A DNA stretch of 12,117 bases from an uncultured Burkholderiales bacterium (lineage in GTDB: Bacteria > Pseudomonadota > Gammaproteobacteria > Burkholderiales > Burkholderiaceae_E), in contig CAIXXI010000192.1 in assembly GCA_903923345.1 (NCBI GenBank), positions 1 to 12,117 on the forward strand. The letters run 5' to 3'. Position 1 is the first letter of the stretch. Each line of letters opens with the position of its first letter. The notes beneath the pieces are model-generated. The model ran no database searches, was not told the DNA's origin, and saw only the letters and a program-made list of their open reading frames with translations. Made by a program: the position numbers and the translations under genes. Positions 1 through 7,641 of the stretch are shown here, in pieces.

Positions 1-600
1 GCATTGCCCATGCAGGCTCGCGCCGAAGCATCGGCGGCGCCGATGCTGACCATCGTCGGCGGCACGTCTGCCACCTTGAACCCGTTCAACGACTGGTACG
101 CCGGACGAACAGTGCGTCTCGGCGCCCAGCTTGCAGTCAGCGGCTCGGCCACTGTGACCTACCGTTTCCTGGGCCGTGAGGCCGGATTCAATAACGCGTT
201 CGAAGCGAACGGAATGACCGTCTTTCGCAATTCTGACCTGGGCTCATCAATGGTTGCGCCAACCGACCGCAGTTTCGCAGTCAAGGCGGGAGTGCTGGAC
301 TTCGGATTCCGCATGAACGATGGCCCGGTCAAATTTCTTTCGAACGGATCAAATTCGGCCGGGTCAGTACCTGGCTTCGGCATCCTCGGCAGCGATGGTC
401 AACGGGTCACGCTGCTGCTTGACGACTCGGGACGCCAGTTCGGCACCAGCGGTTCAATCGACGACGACTACGACGACATGATCGTGGAGGTCTCGATACA
501 GACCCAGCCCGTCCCGGAGCCCCACGAATGGCTGTTCATGATGTCGGGCCTGGCTGCGATAGCAGGGTTTGCCCGGCGTCGGAAATCGACCCACGCCTGA
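1..600 (+). CDS. PEP-CTERM sorting domain protein, 5'-truncated by window edge
   Basis: The reading frame is open from base 1, so the gene very probably begins upstream; the TTG at 4 and ATG at 10 are not convincing starts. The first residues (A-x-A-like, around MQARAEA) look like the end of a signal peptide. About 165 residues of beta-rich, Gly/Ser/Asp-rich exported domain follow, with an acidic DDDYDD stretch near residues 153-158 that is common before the anchor in this class. The C-terminus has the full tripartite PEP-CTERM signal: VPEPHEW (residues 170-176), a hydrophobic helix (177-189) and the basic cluster RRRK (191-194). In this family an exosortase cleaves at the PEP motif and the protein is exported or linked to the surface or EPS matrix. 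It is convergent with the eps operon, with a 44-base gap. The specific function of the ectodomain is not recognisable; the sorting signal is certain. Confidence 0.88.
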   Translation, partial: ALPMQARAEASAAPMLTIVGGTSATLNPFNDWYAGRTVRLGAQLAVSGSATVTYRFLGREAGFNNAFEANGMTVFRNSDLGSSMVAPTDRSFAVKAGVLDFGFRMNDGPVKFLSNGSNSAGSVPGFGILGSDGQRVTLLLDDSGRQFGTSGSIDDDYDDMIVEVSIQTQPVPEPHEWLFMMSGLAAIAGFARRRKSTHA

Positions 601-630
601 CTCAGCCAGGCGGCTGCGGTCGCCTCGATT

Positions 631-659
631 GAAAATGGCCCGGCTCAGAAATGCTGGGC
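631..659 (-). terminator. Possible weak intrinsic terminator of the eps operon
   Basis: Read on the minus strand, GCCCAGC (659-653) can pair with GCCGGGC (644-638) with one A-C mismatch around an 8-base loop that contains the epsG stop codon. The sequence CATTTTC follows. The stem is GC-rich but imperfect and the T-run is only four bases, so this is a weak candidate. No better terminator was found in the 44-base gap between the two convergent genes. Confidence 0.25.
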
Positions 660-1604
660 AATCGCGCCGATGCGTTCGATTCCGGCATCCGCAAGGTGCC
701 GCCGCATCGATTCAAGACGCGCCAGTCGAGTGTGGCCGACTCGTGCAACCACCACAACCCCGCTGCAACGCACCGAGACTGCCAGCGCGTTGCGATTGGT
801 CGACCAGGCGGGCGTGTCAACTAGCACGGCATCCCAGTGATTGGCGGCCTCCCCCAGCAACGCAGCGAATGAGCGAGATGACACCGCGTCGGACGCCAGG
901 TCGCCTGCCACCGACGACAGGACCGTCAAGTCGAGTGACTCGAGTGATGCCGGCAGGTGAACCATCAGCTCAGGCCGATGCATCGCATTGACCATCGAAG
1001 ACTCGTTGGCCGTTGCGCCGAAATGGCTGGCCAATCTGGGTGCTTCGACGCAGGCATCAATCAGCAACACCCTGCGGCCGGTCATGGCTAACAACAGACC
1101 CAGCACGGCAGTAGAAAGCGTACGCCCCTCTGCAGGCCCATCGCTGATGACGGCCATGATGCGCCGCTCGACCATGTCATCGAACCAACGCAACTCGAGT
1201 TGGGTGCGCGCATCGGTATATGCACGCAGGGACTTTGGCTCATCGAGAATCGCTCGCAGTTCCTCACTGAGCTTGCCGAGGTCGTCCGGCAGCAGGGTCG
1301 GCGTTCCGCGCTGCCGGGCCAAGGCCACCGCCAGCTGAGGACCGCGCAGGTAACCCAGTGAAACAGCGATATCACCGAATCGCTCGCCGCTGGCGCGCTG
1401 AACCTCGAGAACCCGCTCGGCCTGATCAACATCGAGCATGCCCAGATCGATCATGATCGCGCCGATGCGGCGCTGGTTGGGTCTGCCGGCTTCAACTTCG
1501 ATGGCACCCTCGCGATGCCCGCGTGGCTTGCCGCCTTCGGGAGGATCAGGCAGATCGTCGTTCGGCTGAGGGGTCAGGTGAAGCAATCGGGACGGATTAA
1601 GCAT
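645..1604 (-). CDS. epsG: EpsG-type chain-length/tyrosine-kinase homologue with altered ATP site
   Basis: 319-residue cytoplasmic protein. Residues about 46-100 form the helical GspE-N/MshEN-like module seen at the N-terminus of EpsG proteins (IGAIMIDLGML, then FGDIAVSLGYL, then LAVALARQRG). Residues about 148-319 are a BY-kinase/ParA-like P-loop domain, the partner of Wzz-type proteins in controlling polysaccharide chain length. Walker A reads GPAEGRT (156-162), with Arg at the usual Lys. Walker A' reads LLIDACVEAP, so the second Asp is Cys185 and the usual Arg is Glu187. Walker B, VLVDTPAW (260-267), is intact. The C-terminus ends GAIAQHF with no tyrosine cluster. The EpsG assignment is by family memory, motif order and position after epsF; catalytic activity is doubtful. 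Its ATG overlaps the epsF stop by 8 bases, implying translational coupling. Confidence 0.82.
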   Translation of the reverse strand: MLNPSRLLHLTPQPNDDLPDPPEGGKPRGHREGAIEVEAGRPNQRRIGAIMIDLGMLDVDQAERVLEVQRASGERFGDIAVSLGYLRGPQLAVALARQRGTPTLLPDDLGKLSEELRAILDEPKSLRAYTDARTQLELRWFDDMVERRIMAVISDGPAEGRTLSTAVLGLLLAMTGRRVLLIDACVEAPRLASHFGATANESSMVNAMHRPELMVHLPASLESLDLTVLSSVAGDLASDAVSSRSFAALLGEAANHWDAVLVDTPAWSTNRNALAVSVRCSGVVVVARVGHTRLARLESMRRHLADAGIERIGAIAQHF

Positions 1605-3105
1605 GGCCGCTCAACTTTGGAGTGGGGGCTGGCAAGCCCGGTCTCGCGCCCAGCAGGCGGCGAGTCCGCGCCGCCAAACCTGAGTCGCCTGCTCGTGCGA
1701 CAGCCCTGGATCGGGGCACGCTCGCAATCACCGGGCAGCCCAGCGCACCTTCGATGTCATCCGGGCTGACAGCGCGACGATCGAACATTCCGGTGAGCGC
1801 GACGACCAGCGAGGCGATCATTGGTGCCAGAAGGGTGCCCACTGCGATTACCACGGGCACGTTCGGACTGGAGGGCTTGAGCGGCTCGACGGCCGGGTCG
1901 ATCTGAACCGCATTGGCGCCTCGCGATTCGCTCTCAACCGTGTGCTGCAGCAACCTTTGCGTGAGTTGATCGAGTGAACGCTGCGCGCTTTCGACATCGC
2001 GAACCAGGATGCCCATCTCATCGCGCTGGCGCTTGAGGTCGAGCACCTTTTGCCGCTGACGCTCCAGTGATGCGCGAATCTCTGCTTCGCGCGCCACATT
2101 CACTTCATGCTGTCGAGAGATGCTGCCGCTGACCGCATCGGTTTGTTGTTTGAGCTGGCGGCGCAAGCCATCGATTTCATCGCGTGTCCGCTCAACCAGC
2201 GGATAGCGTGGACCGAACTGGCCTTGCAGTTCAGCGAGGCGCGCTTCAGCGCGTGCGATCTCGGCCTTCAGCTGGGCGACCACCGGATTGTTCAGGACGT
2301 CGGGAAGGGCACCACCGGTTGCGCCCGGGCGTGCAGCCGATCCGGCCTTCTCCGCTGACTCCGATCGCACCGCCTGCATCTGGGTCAACTGGGTCGACAG
2401 CTCCTGCAGGCGGTTGCTCTCGACATCGAGCCGCTCGTCCACCGAGGTGATGCCATAGCGGCGCTGGAATTGCGAAAGCTTGCGCTGAGCTGCTTCGTAG
2501 CGTTGTCTGACCGTCTGCGCCTGCTGGTCGAAGAACTCGGTGAATTCACGGGCTGGCTTGACCTTCAGATCCAATTGAGTGGCGATGTAGGCGCGCGCCA
2601 CAGCGTTGGCGGCGTCGGCTGCGAATCGGGGATCCGGTGCCTTGAAAGAGATCTCGACGACGTTGCTCTGCTGCGCAGGCTTCACCCGGATTCGATCGGA
2701 CAGTCGTTCGGCAAAGAACTGGTCGATCGTTCCACGGCCGCCGGTTTCGCGCAGAAAAATCTGGCGAGCGACCTCACTGGACTCCAGACCGAGCGACTTT
2801 ACGGCTTCACGGGCAACCCGCTCGCTGCGGATGATGTCAACCTGTGTGCCGACATAGCCCTGCCCCGGCGCGGACAACATGCCGTTGTCTGTCAAGGACT
2901 CGCGCGAGCGGCCGGTCTCAAGGAGGACCCGCGTGGTTGCGGTATAGCTTGCAGGCCAGATCCACAGGACCAGAGCGGTCAAGGCCAGCACCGAAAGCGC
3001 CACCAGTGAAAACAGGAGGCGGCGTGACCACAGCAAGCGCATGAAGTCCGATAGCGGCATCTCGGTGGCGCGTGAGCCCCAATCAGTTCGGTGCGATGAG
3101 GTCAT
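1597..3105 (-). CDS. epsF: EpsF-type polysaccharide chain-length determinant (Wzz/PCP family)
   Basis: 502-residue inner-membrane polysaccharide co-polymerase. A short cytoplasmic N-terminus (with DFMRLLWSRR just before the membrane) leads into TM1 (about 30-50). The Wzz domain follows: the YTATTRVLLE segment, the GYVGTQVDIIRSERVA segment (83-98), and a NVVEISFKAPDP strand (148-159). A long periplasmic region is predicted coiled coil (about 195-245 and 275-395), with the conserved GQFGPRYP turn at 295-302. The Pro-rich pre-TM2 motif (DPAVEPLKPSSPNVP) and TM2 (about 417-438) follow, and a short basic cytoplasmic tail ends the protein with no kinase domain. This is the two-component arrangement with EpsG as a separate cytoplasmic partner. 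It regulates polymer length or export through the Wzx/Wzy pathway. Its ATG overlaps the epsD stop in an ATGA junction. XrtB-type EpsF is the likeliest subfamily; XrtA-type chain-length proteins are similar. Confidence 0.88.
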   Translation of the reverse strand: MTSSHRTDWGSRATEMPLSDFMRLLWSRRLLFSLVALSVLALTALVLWIWPASYTATTRVLLETGRSRESLTDNGMLSAPGQGYVGTQVDIIRSERVAREAVKSLGLESSEVARQIFLRETGGRGTIDQFFAERLSDRIRVKPAQQSNVVEISFKAPDPRFAADAANAVARAYIATQLDLKVKPAREFTEFFDQQAQTVRQRYEAAQRKLSQFQRRYGITSVDERLDVESNRLQELSTQLTQMQAVRSESAEKAGSAARPGATGGALPDVLNNPVVAQLKAEIARAEARLAELQGQFGPRYPLVERTRDEIDGLRRQLKQQTDAVSGSISRQHEVNVAREAEIRASLERQRQKVLDLKRQRDEMGILVRDVESAQRSLDQLTQRLLQHTVESESRGANAVQIDPAVEPLKPSSPNVPVVIAVGTLLAPMIASLVVALTGMFDRRAVSPDDIEGALGCPVIASVPRSRAVARAGDSGLAARTRRLLGARPGLPAPTPKLSGHA

Positions 3106-4013
3106 TTCAGCGCTCCGACACCACGATCGACGGCGTTGACCGGGCGTGCCGTTGGATTGATCGCAAGAGATGACACCTGGGACTGCGCGAATTCGCCCAT
3201 CAGTTCAATCTTCGAAGCGCCTTTGAGGGCGACCAGTTCGGTGTTGAGTCGATCGCGCTGACGCGTATCGAGCAGCTTGCGTTCGATCCAGGCAGTGGCT
3301 TGAGTGCGTGAGACCGGATGCTTTTCGAACTTGAGGATTTGCAGGACTTGCGTTCCGCCGGAGGCAGGGTTGATCACGAGAATGTCCGAGAGTTGGGCGG
3401 TGTGAAGGCGTTGTGCATTTTCCAGTGACAGATCCTCGGGGCGGATCACGCCGGTCTGACGCGCAGCCGCAACGCCTTTCGACTGAAGCCATGCGCTGAT
3501 GTCGTCGACGCGGCGTGCCTTCGATGCGCGGGCCCGCAGTTCCTCTGCGTTGGCGAGCATCCCGATTGGGATGGAGAGTTCATCGACCGTGTAAACCCTG
3601 CGCTCCTTGAAGAGCTCTGGATGGGCATCGTAGAAGGTATCCACGTCAGTCGAACCGGGCGGTTCGATTCTCGAAGTGAGCCGGTCGGCCTGCGCCTGAG
3701 CCAGGATGCGATTGGTGGCCGACTGAATCGCCGCAAGGACGGCGGGGTCGCGATCCACACCGTCGCGGCGCGCCTGATGGGCCAGAACCTGCTGATCGAT
3801 CAGTGCCTCGAGCGCTTGAATGCGTACGCTGGAGTCAGTCGAAGCCGCCATGCGTCGGCTGCTCAGCATGTAATTGAGCTGATGTATCGTCAGGTCAGCT
3901 TCATTGACACGAGCCACCACCTGGCTGGAGGCGGTCGCCTGGTGGCTCGGGGTACACGCGATCACAAGGATCGAGATGCAAGCGGCAACAAGTGGCAGGG
4001 GGCGATAACGCAT
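3102..4013 (-). CDS. epsD: EpsD-type peptidyl-prolyl cis-trans isomerase lipoprotein
   Basis: 303-residue exported lipoprotein. The signal peptide ends in a lipobox (LVIAC), so Cys20 should be lipidated. The remainder resembles SurA/PpiC-type foldases. A helical SurA_N-like part (about 32-115, with VVARVNEADLT and a helix containing ALEALIDQQVL) is followed by a parvulin-like region (about 126-235: FYDAHPELFKERRVYTVDEL, then the GVIRPEDL, LSDILVI and VLQILKFEKH segments) and a helical C-terminus. This is the layout of the EpsD family encoded in eps loci, thought to assist folding of exported EPS machinery. The parvulin part is divergent, so real isomerase activity is uncertain. It is first in the minus-strand operon, followed directly by epsF. 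No strong Shine-Dalgarno precedes the ATG at 4013; it was chosen because it gives a proper signal peptide. Confidence 0.8.
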   Translation of the reverse strand: MRYRPLPLVAACISILVIACTPSHQATASSQVVARVNEADLTIHQLNYMLSSRRMAASTDSSVRIQALEALIDQQVLAHQARRDGVDRDPAVLAAIQSATNRILAQAQADRLTSRIEPPGSTDVDTFYDAHPELFKERRVYTVDELSIPIGMLANAEELRARASKARRVDDISAWLQSKGVAAARQTGVIRPEDLSLENAQRLHTAQLSDILVINPASGGTQVLQILKFEKHPVSRTQATAWIERKLLDTRQRDRLNTELVALKGASKIELMGEFAQSQVSSLAINPTARPVNAVDRGVGALK

Positions 4014-4362
4014 ATCGTCGTCGGGTCAAGGCTTACAGGGGCTGTCTGTCTTCTTCAGACGATGTGACGTCTTTCAGTGAACGGCGAACGCTACCGCCAT
4101 GCAGTGACAGGGAAATTGCCGTTTTCCTGGGGCGCGGCGGGATGCGTCTGAAATGGATCCAATCGGATCTACTGCGATGTGCCGTTCATTATCTTTTCGG
4201 ACACATTGATCCGATCGAACAGCATCCGGATCAGTCTCGTTGATCTTTTTGGGGTCGCGTCCGTGACATACCCGAAGTAATTAACGGCACTGCCATGAAG
4301 CGCGGTCAGTCTTCGGGTCCCGAGTACGTCGAACCTGCGACGTGACACCGAGGTTTGAAGTC
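4014..4362. promoter_or_regulatory. Divergent intergenic region between eps and T2SS-like operons
   Basis: This 349-base stretch has no credible gene and should carry the promoters of both operons. Visible structures are GATCC-AATC-GGATC (4156-4169), TGATCCG/CGGATCA with a 13-base spacer (4207-4233), TCGGG-T-CCCGA (4313-4323), and an 8-base inverted pair ACCCGAAG/CTTCGGGT (4270-4277 with 4311-4318). The two GATCC-type repeats have related half-sites and could be operators. No good sigma-70 or sigma-54 promoter could be placed by eye. The role as a shared control region is inferred from geometry. Confidence 0.5.
4270..4318 (+). promoter_or_regulatory. Possible leader hairpin upstream of gspG
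   Basis: ACCCGAAG (4270-4277) is perfectly complementary to CTTCGGGT (4311-4318). The 33-base loop contains a second small palindrome, GGCA-C-TGCC (4286-4294). If transcribed as part of the gspG leader, this could fold into a two-level stem-loop ending 44 bases before the chosen start codon. An 8-base inverted pair is not rare by chance in 350 bases, so this is only a candidate. Confidence 0.18.
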
Positions 4363-4863
4363 ATGAGCGATTCAGATCATCACGCGCATCTCTCGACTGG
4401 CCCTCTGGCACGTTTGACCGAGCACATGAAGTCATGTCGGCCTGATTCCAGTTCAATGCCGCTCGAGCGCGGCTTCACCCTCCTTGAGTTGCTGGTGGTT
4501 CTGGTGATCCTGGGGCTTCTCGCCGGTCTGGTTGCGCCCCGGATGTTCGGCAATGTCGCCAAGTCCGAGGTCAAGGTGGCACGCGCCCAGATTGCATCGC
4601 TCGAGACGGCGATTGAGAACTTCCGCCTCGACATGGGACGTTACCCGAGCACGGACGAAGGCCTGGCCGCGCTGGAAAAATCGCCAGGCGGTGATGGCAG
4701 ATGGGCCGGCCCGTATCTGAAGAAAGCAGTCCCCTCGGATCCGTGGGGCAATCCCTATCAGTACAAACATCCCGGCGAGCGGGGCGATTTCGATCTGCTC
4801 TCGCTTGGGCGTGACGGCCGTGCAGGCGGCAGCGGTGATGACGCCGACCTGACCAATCGTTGA
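4363..4863 (+). CDS. gspG: Type II secretion major pseudopilin, GspG-like
   Basis: Pseudopilin subunit that would polymerise into a periplasmic pseudopilus. The prepilin motif is unmistakable: cleavage after Gly37 of ERG/FTLLELLVV, with Glu at mature position 5, then the hydrophobic N-terminal helix. The globular part has the GspG signature GRYPSTDEGLAAL, GPYLKK, DPWGNPYQYKHPG and a C-terminal Asp-rich loop (GRDGRAGGSGDDADL) like the family's calcium-binding site. The total of 166 residues is normal apart from the leader. The ATG at 4363 was chosen because GAGG lies 9 bases upstream, but it gives an unusually long 37-residue leader. The in-frame ATGs at 4426 (16-residue leader) and 4456 (6-residue leader) give more typical leaders but have weak or no Shine-Dalgarno. 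A GTG at 4342 also keeps the frame open. A prepilin peptidase must act in trans, since none is in the window. Confidence 0.92.
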   Translation: MSDSDHHAHLSTGPLARLTEHMKSCRPDSSSMPLERGFTLLELLVVLVILGLLAGLVAPRMFGNVAKSEVKVARAQIASLETAIENFRLDMGRYPSTDEGLAALEKSPGGDGRWAGPYLKKAVPSDPWGNPYQYKHPGERGDFDLLSLGRDGRAGGSGDDADLTNR

Positions 4864-4870
4864 ACCCCTC

Positions 4871-6049
4871 ATGAAGTTTGACCTCACTGTCGTTGATCGC
4901 CAGGGGCGCATTGCGCGCCGGACGATTGAAGCCGCGAATGCGCGCGATGCCCTTGCTGGATGCGCCAGCGGCGAGCGTGCCCTGTCTTGCGACAGGCGCG
5001 TCGAAATGACCCTGAGCGGTTGGGGGCGACGCAAAGAGCTGCTCGATTTTTGCGAGGCGCTCGACCAGGTCCTCTCAGGGGGGGTGACCCTGTCGCAGGC
5101 CCTGCGGGCGCTTGCATCGGATCGGGGGTCGCGTGGAGCGGTGATCGCAGCGTCGCTGTTGCGCGAGCTGGACACCGGGCGGGCACCTTCTGATGCCTTC
5201 GAGGCAACCGGTCTGGGCTGGACGCCATTTCTCATCGCATTGATTCGAAGTGCCGAGCGCACGGGCCAGTTGGCCAGTGCCTTTCAGCGATTCGTCCAGT
5301 TCGAGAGTTCGCTGCTCGAAATGCGATCAAAAGTGATCTCGGCATCAATCTATCCGGTGGTGTTGCTTGCGGTGTCTGCGCTGGTGCTGCTGTTTTTGAT
5401 GGGCTTTGTGGTGCCGAAGTTTGCGATGGCGCTCGACGATCTGCGCACCGACTTGCCAAGTGCCTCACGCATCATCCTCGACACGGGGGTCTGGCTTGCT
5501 GAAAACGGCCCCTCGCTGATCCTGCCCGCTCTGGCTGGTCTGGCTGCATTGATTGCGGTGGCATGGCTGCCGTCATTCAGGCGAACAGCCTGGAATGCGT
5601 TTGCCGGTTTGCCCGGCATTCGCGACATCACAGAACTGTCGGGTCGGGCGCAAGCGATGCGCGTGTCGGCAGCCCTGCTTGCCGGTGGTGCAACCGTACC
5701 GACCGCATTCGCCGTGGCCCGATCCACCTCGTCCTCGCTGATCGCGCAACGGCTCGAACTGGCATCCGATCGGGTCGAACGTGGTCAACCGCCGTCCCGG
5801 GCACTGGCCGAGAGTGGCCTGGCCGGACCGGTTGCAGTCCAGTTGCTGACCGCGGCCGAACGCACTGGAGGTCTGGCAGATTGCTTCGAGCGTCTGGCTC
5901 GCAGCGACGAAACCAAGTTGACCCGGTCGCTCGAGCGCCTCACCAATGCCTGGGGGCCCTTGCTGCTGGTTGGCGTGGCCATTCTGGTCGGAGGTGTGGT
6001 GGTGGCGCTGTACTGGCCGATGCTGCAGGTCTTCGAGAGCGTGCGATGA
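4871..6049 (+). CDS. gspF: Type II secretion inner-membrane platform protein, GspF-like
   Basis: 392-residue polytopic inner-membrane protein that couples the ATPase to pseudopilus assembly. It has two repeated T2SSF domains, about residues 56-180 and 260-382, each with the family AERTG motif (SAERTGQL at 127-134 and AAERTGGL at 328-335). Three membrane segments are visible at about 158-180, 216-234 and 362-382. The short N-terminal extension (MKFDLTVVDRQGR, then ARDAL) matches the usual GspF/PilC start. The ATG lies 7 bases after the gspG stop and has no obvious Shine-Dalgarno, so translation may depend on ribosomes finishing gspG. It overlaps gspE in an ATGA junction. PilC/MshG of a type IV pilus is the alternative reading; the fold is the same. 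Confidence 0.92.
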   Translation: MKFDLTVVDRQGRIARRTIEAANARDALAGCASGERALSCDRRVEMTLSGWGRRKELLDFCEALDQVLSGGVTLSQALRALASDRGSRGAVIAASLLRELDTGRAPSDAFEATGLGWTPFLIALIRSAERTGQLASAFQRFVQFESSLLEMRSKVISASIYPVVLLAVSALVLLFLMGFVVPKFAMALDDLRTDLPSASRIILDTGVWLAENGPSLILPALAGLAALIAVAWLPSFRRTAWNAFAGLPGIRDITELSGRAQAMRVSAALLAGGATVPTAFAVARSTSSSLIAQRLELASDRVERGQPPSRALAESGLAGPVAVQLLTAAERTGGLADCFERLARSDETKLTRSLERLTNAWGPLLLVGVAILVGGVVVALYWPMLQVFESVR

Positions 6050-7641
6050 ACGCGATGACCCTGCCTGAACAGCACGCGGCCTCCACCACGCTGGCACTGG
6101 CCCAGGCGCAGGCCGTCTGGCCCGGGCTGAGTGTATGGTCGATCGACGCACTCCACAGGATGGTTTTTGACTTCGACCGTCTCGCTTATTCGCGCGCCAG
6201 CGAATTGCGACTGCTGGTTGGTCAGCTCGACGCCGAGCCGTGTCTGGTCGTCAGTCAGGACGCCTCGCCGCTTGCATGGGACTGGTTGCAGGGCAGGGCA
6301 CTGGACGGCTTGCGGGTGGGTGCGGCTCAGGAGGCTGACTTCGAAGCGATCCTGGCGCGACATGGTGCCGACATGCGAGCGATGGACTCGGTGTCGGATG
6401 AACTGCAGTCGACCGTGGATGAGGACCTGCTGGTCGAGGAGCTGACCCTTGCCGGTCTGGCGGTCGAGCCGAACCCCGTGGTGCGGGTCATGGGCTCGAC
6501 GTTGTTTGATGCATTTCGCTCGGGTGCCAGCGACATTCATGTCGAGTCCAACCCGTCAGGCGCACGGATTCAGTATCGAGTCGACGGAGTGCTCGTGCCC
6601 GGCGGCCGGATTGAAGGACGCGACATCACCGAGCAAGCGATTTCGAGAATCAAGGTGCTGTCTGCGCTCGACGTCGGCGAGCGACGTGTGCCGCAGGACG
6701 GGCGCTTTCGAATGAAGGTCGAAGGGCGTGCGGTGGACTTTCGGGTCTCCATCATGCCAAGTGCCCACGGCGAGGATGCGGTATTACGAATCCTGGATCG
6801 ACGCGCACTCGCTGACGAGCAGGCGGGGTTGAATCTCGAGCGCCTGGGTTTCGGCGGCCCTGTACTGCAATCGCTTCGCGAATTGGCCCGTCGTCAGCAT
6901 GGAATGCTGCTGGTGACCGGGCCAACCGGCAGCGGCAAGACCACCACCCTGTATGCCGCGCTCAGCGAGGTGAACTCAGGACGACAGAAAATCATCACCA
7001 TCGAGGATCCGGTCGAATACCAGTTACAGGGCGTCCTGCAGGTGCCTGTCAACGAGAAGACCGGCCTGACCTTTGCACGCGGCCTGCGCGCCATCCTGCG
7101 CCACGATCCGGACACCCTGCTGGTCGGCGAGATCCGCGACGAAGAGACCGCGCAGATCGCGGTACAAGCCGCACTGACCGGACACCTCGTTCTATCGTCG
7201 ATCCACGCGAACACGGTGTTTGATGTGCTTGCGCGCTTCTTTCATATGGGTGTTGATCCGTACAACCTCACTTCGGCGCTCAATGGTGTCGTCGCTCAGC
7301 GGCTCATTCGACTGGGGTGTCCACGGTGCGCGGAGCCGGTTGATGTGCCCCCTTCCCTGCGGGCTCGATATCCCGCTCTGGCCGATCTGAGCCATTCATC
7401 GTTGGGCAGGGGGTGCGGTGATTGTCGGGGCACCGGCTACAGGGGTCGGATGGCCATTGCCGAGGTGCTTCGCATCGACGACGCGATCCGCGAAGGGATT
7501 TTGCAACGCGAGTCGCCGCGCGCCTTGCGGGCAAGGGCGGTCGCGGCAGGGATGTTGACGCTCGCTGACCGGGCGGCTGCCCTGGTCGCTGAACATCGGA
7601 CTTCGATCGAGGAACTGGAACGTGTGGCCGATGCGCACTGA
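6046..7641 (+). CDS. gspE: Type II secretion/type IV pilus assembly ATPase, GspE-like
   Basis: 531-residue cytoplasmic hexameric ATPase that powers pseudopilus assembly. The first 140 residues are a divergent N-terminal domain, expected to contact the GspL/PilM-like partner. The N2/core region follows (SGASDIHVES, then RYPQ-like RRVPQDGRFR). All core motifs are present: Walker A GPTGSGKT (292-299), Asp box TIEDPVEY, Walker B GEIRDEE (361-367) and a His box reading SSIHAN. A zinc-binding tetracysteine is at Cys425/428 and Cys457/460, as in GspE and PilB/MshE. The catalytic set is intact, so it should be active. The ATG at 6046 overlaps the gspF stop; the frame also runs open back to 5563 inside gspF, but that extension has no homology-like content and is rejected. 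Confidence 0.94.
   Translation: MNAMTLPEQHAASTTLALAQAQAVWPGLSVWSIDALHRMVFDFDRLAYSRASELRLLVGQLDAEPCLVVSQDASPLAWDWLQGRALDGLRVGAAQEADFEAILARHGADMRAMDSVSDELQSTVDEDLLVEELTLAGLAVEPNPVVRVMGSTLFDAFRSGASDIHVESNPSGARIQYRVDGVLVPGGRIEGRDITEQAISRIKVLSALDVGERRVPQDGRFRMKVEGRAVDFRVSIMPSAHGEDAVLRILDRRALADEQAGLNLERLGFGGPVLQSLRELARRQHGMLLVTGPTGSGKTTTLYAALSEVNSGRQKIITIEDPVEYQLQGVLQVPVNEKTGLTFARGLRAILRHDPDTLLVGEIRDEETAQIAVQAALTGHLVLSSIHANTVFDVLARFFHMGVDPYNLTSALNGVVAQRLIRLGCPRCAEPVDVPPSLRARYPALADLSHSSLGRGCGDCRGTGYRGRMAIAEVLRIDDAIREGILQRESPRALRARAVAAGMLTLADRAAALVAEHRTSIEELERVADAH

Noticed and set aside
608..624. AGGCG/CGCCT hairpin after the PEP-CTERM gene
   Set aside because: The stem is only 5 bases and is followed by no T-run on the plus strand, so it is not a credible terminator.
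2470..3009. 179-codon plus-strand frame under epsF
   Set aside because: It is a shadow of the Wzz-type gene on the other strand; no family-like sequence and no ribosome binding site that stands out.
4105..4120. Sigma-54-like sequence TGACAG-N5-TTGCC
   Set aside because: The spacing is right but the essential GG of the -24 element is GA, and it lies over 240 bases from the nearest plus-strand start. Not enough to call a promoter.
4453..5262. 269-codon open frame on the minus strand under gspG and gspF
   Set aside because: It is antisense to two strongly recognised genes; the translation is Arg/Ser-rich without motifs.
5563..6045. In-frame upstream extension that would make GspE about 692 residues long
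   Set aside because: It lies wholly within the well-supported gspF gene in another frame, is Arg/Gly/Cys-rich without domain-like content, and the ATG at 6046 forms a classic ATGA overlap.
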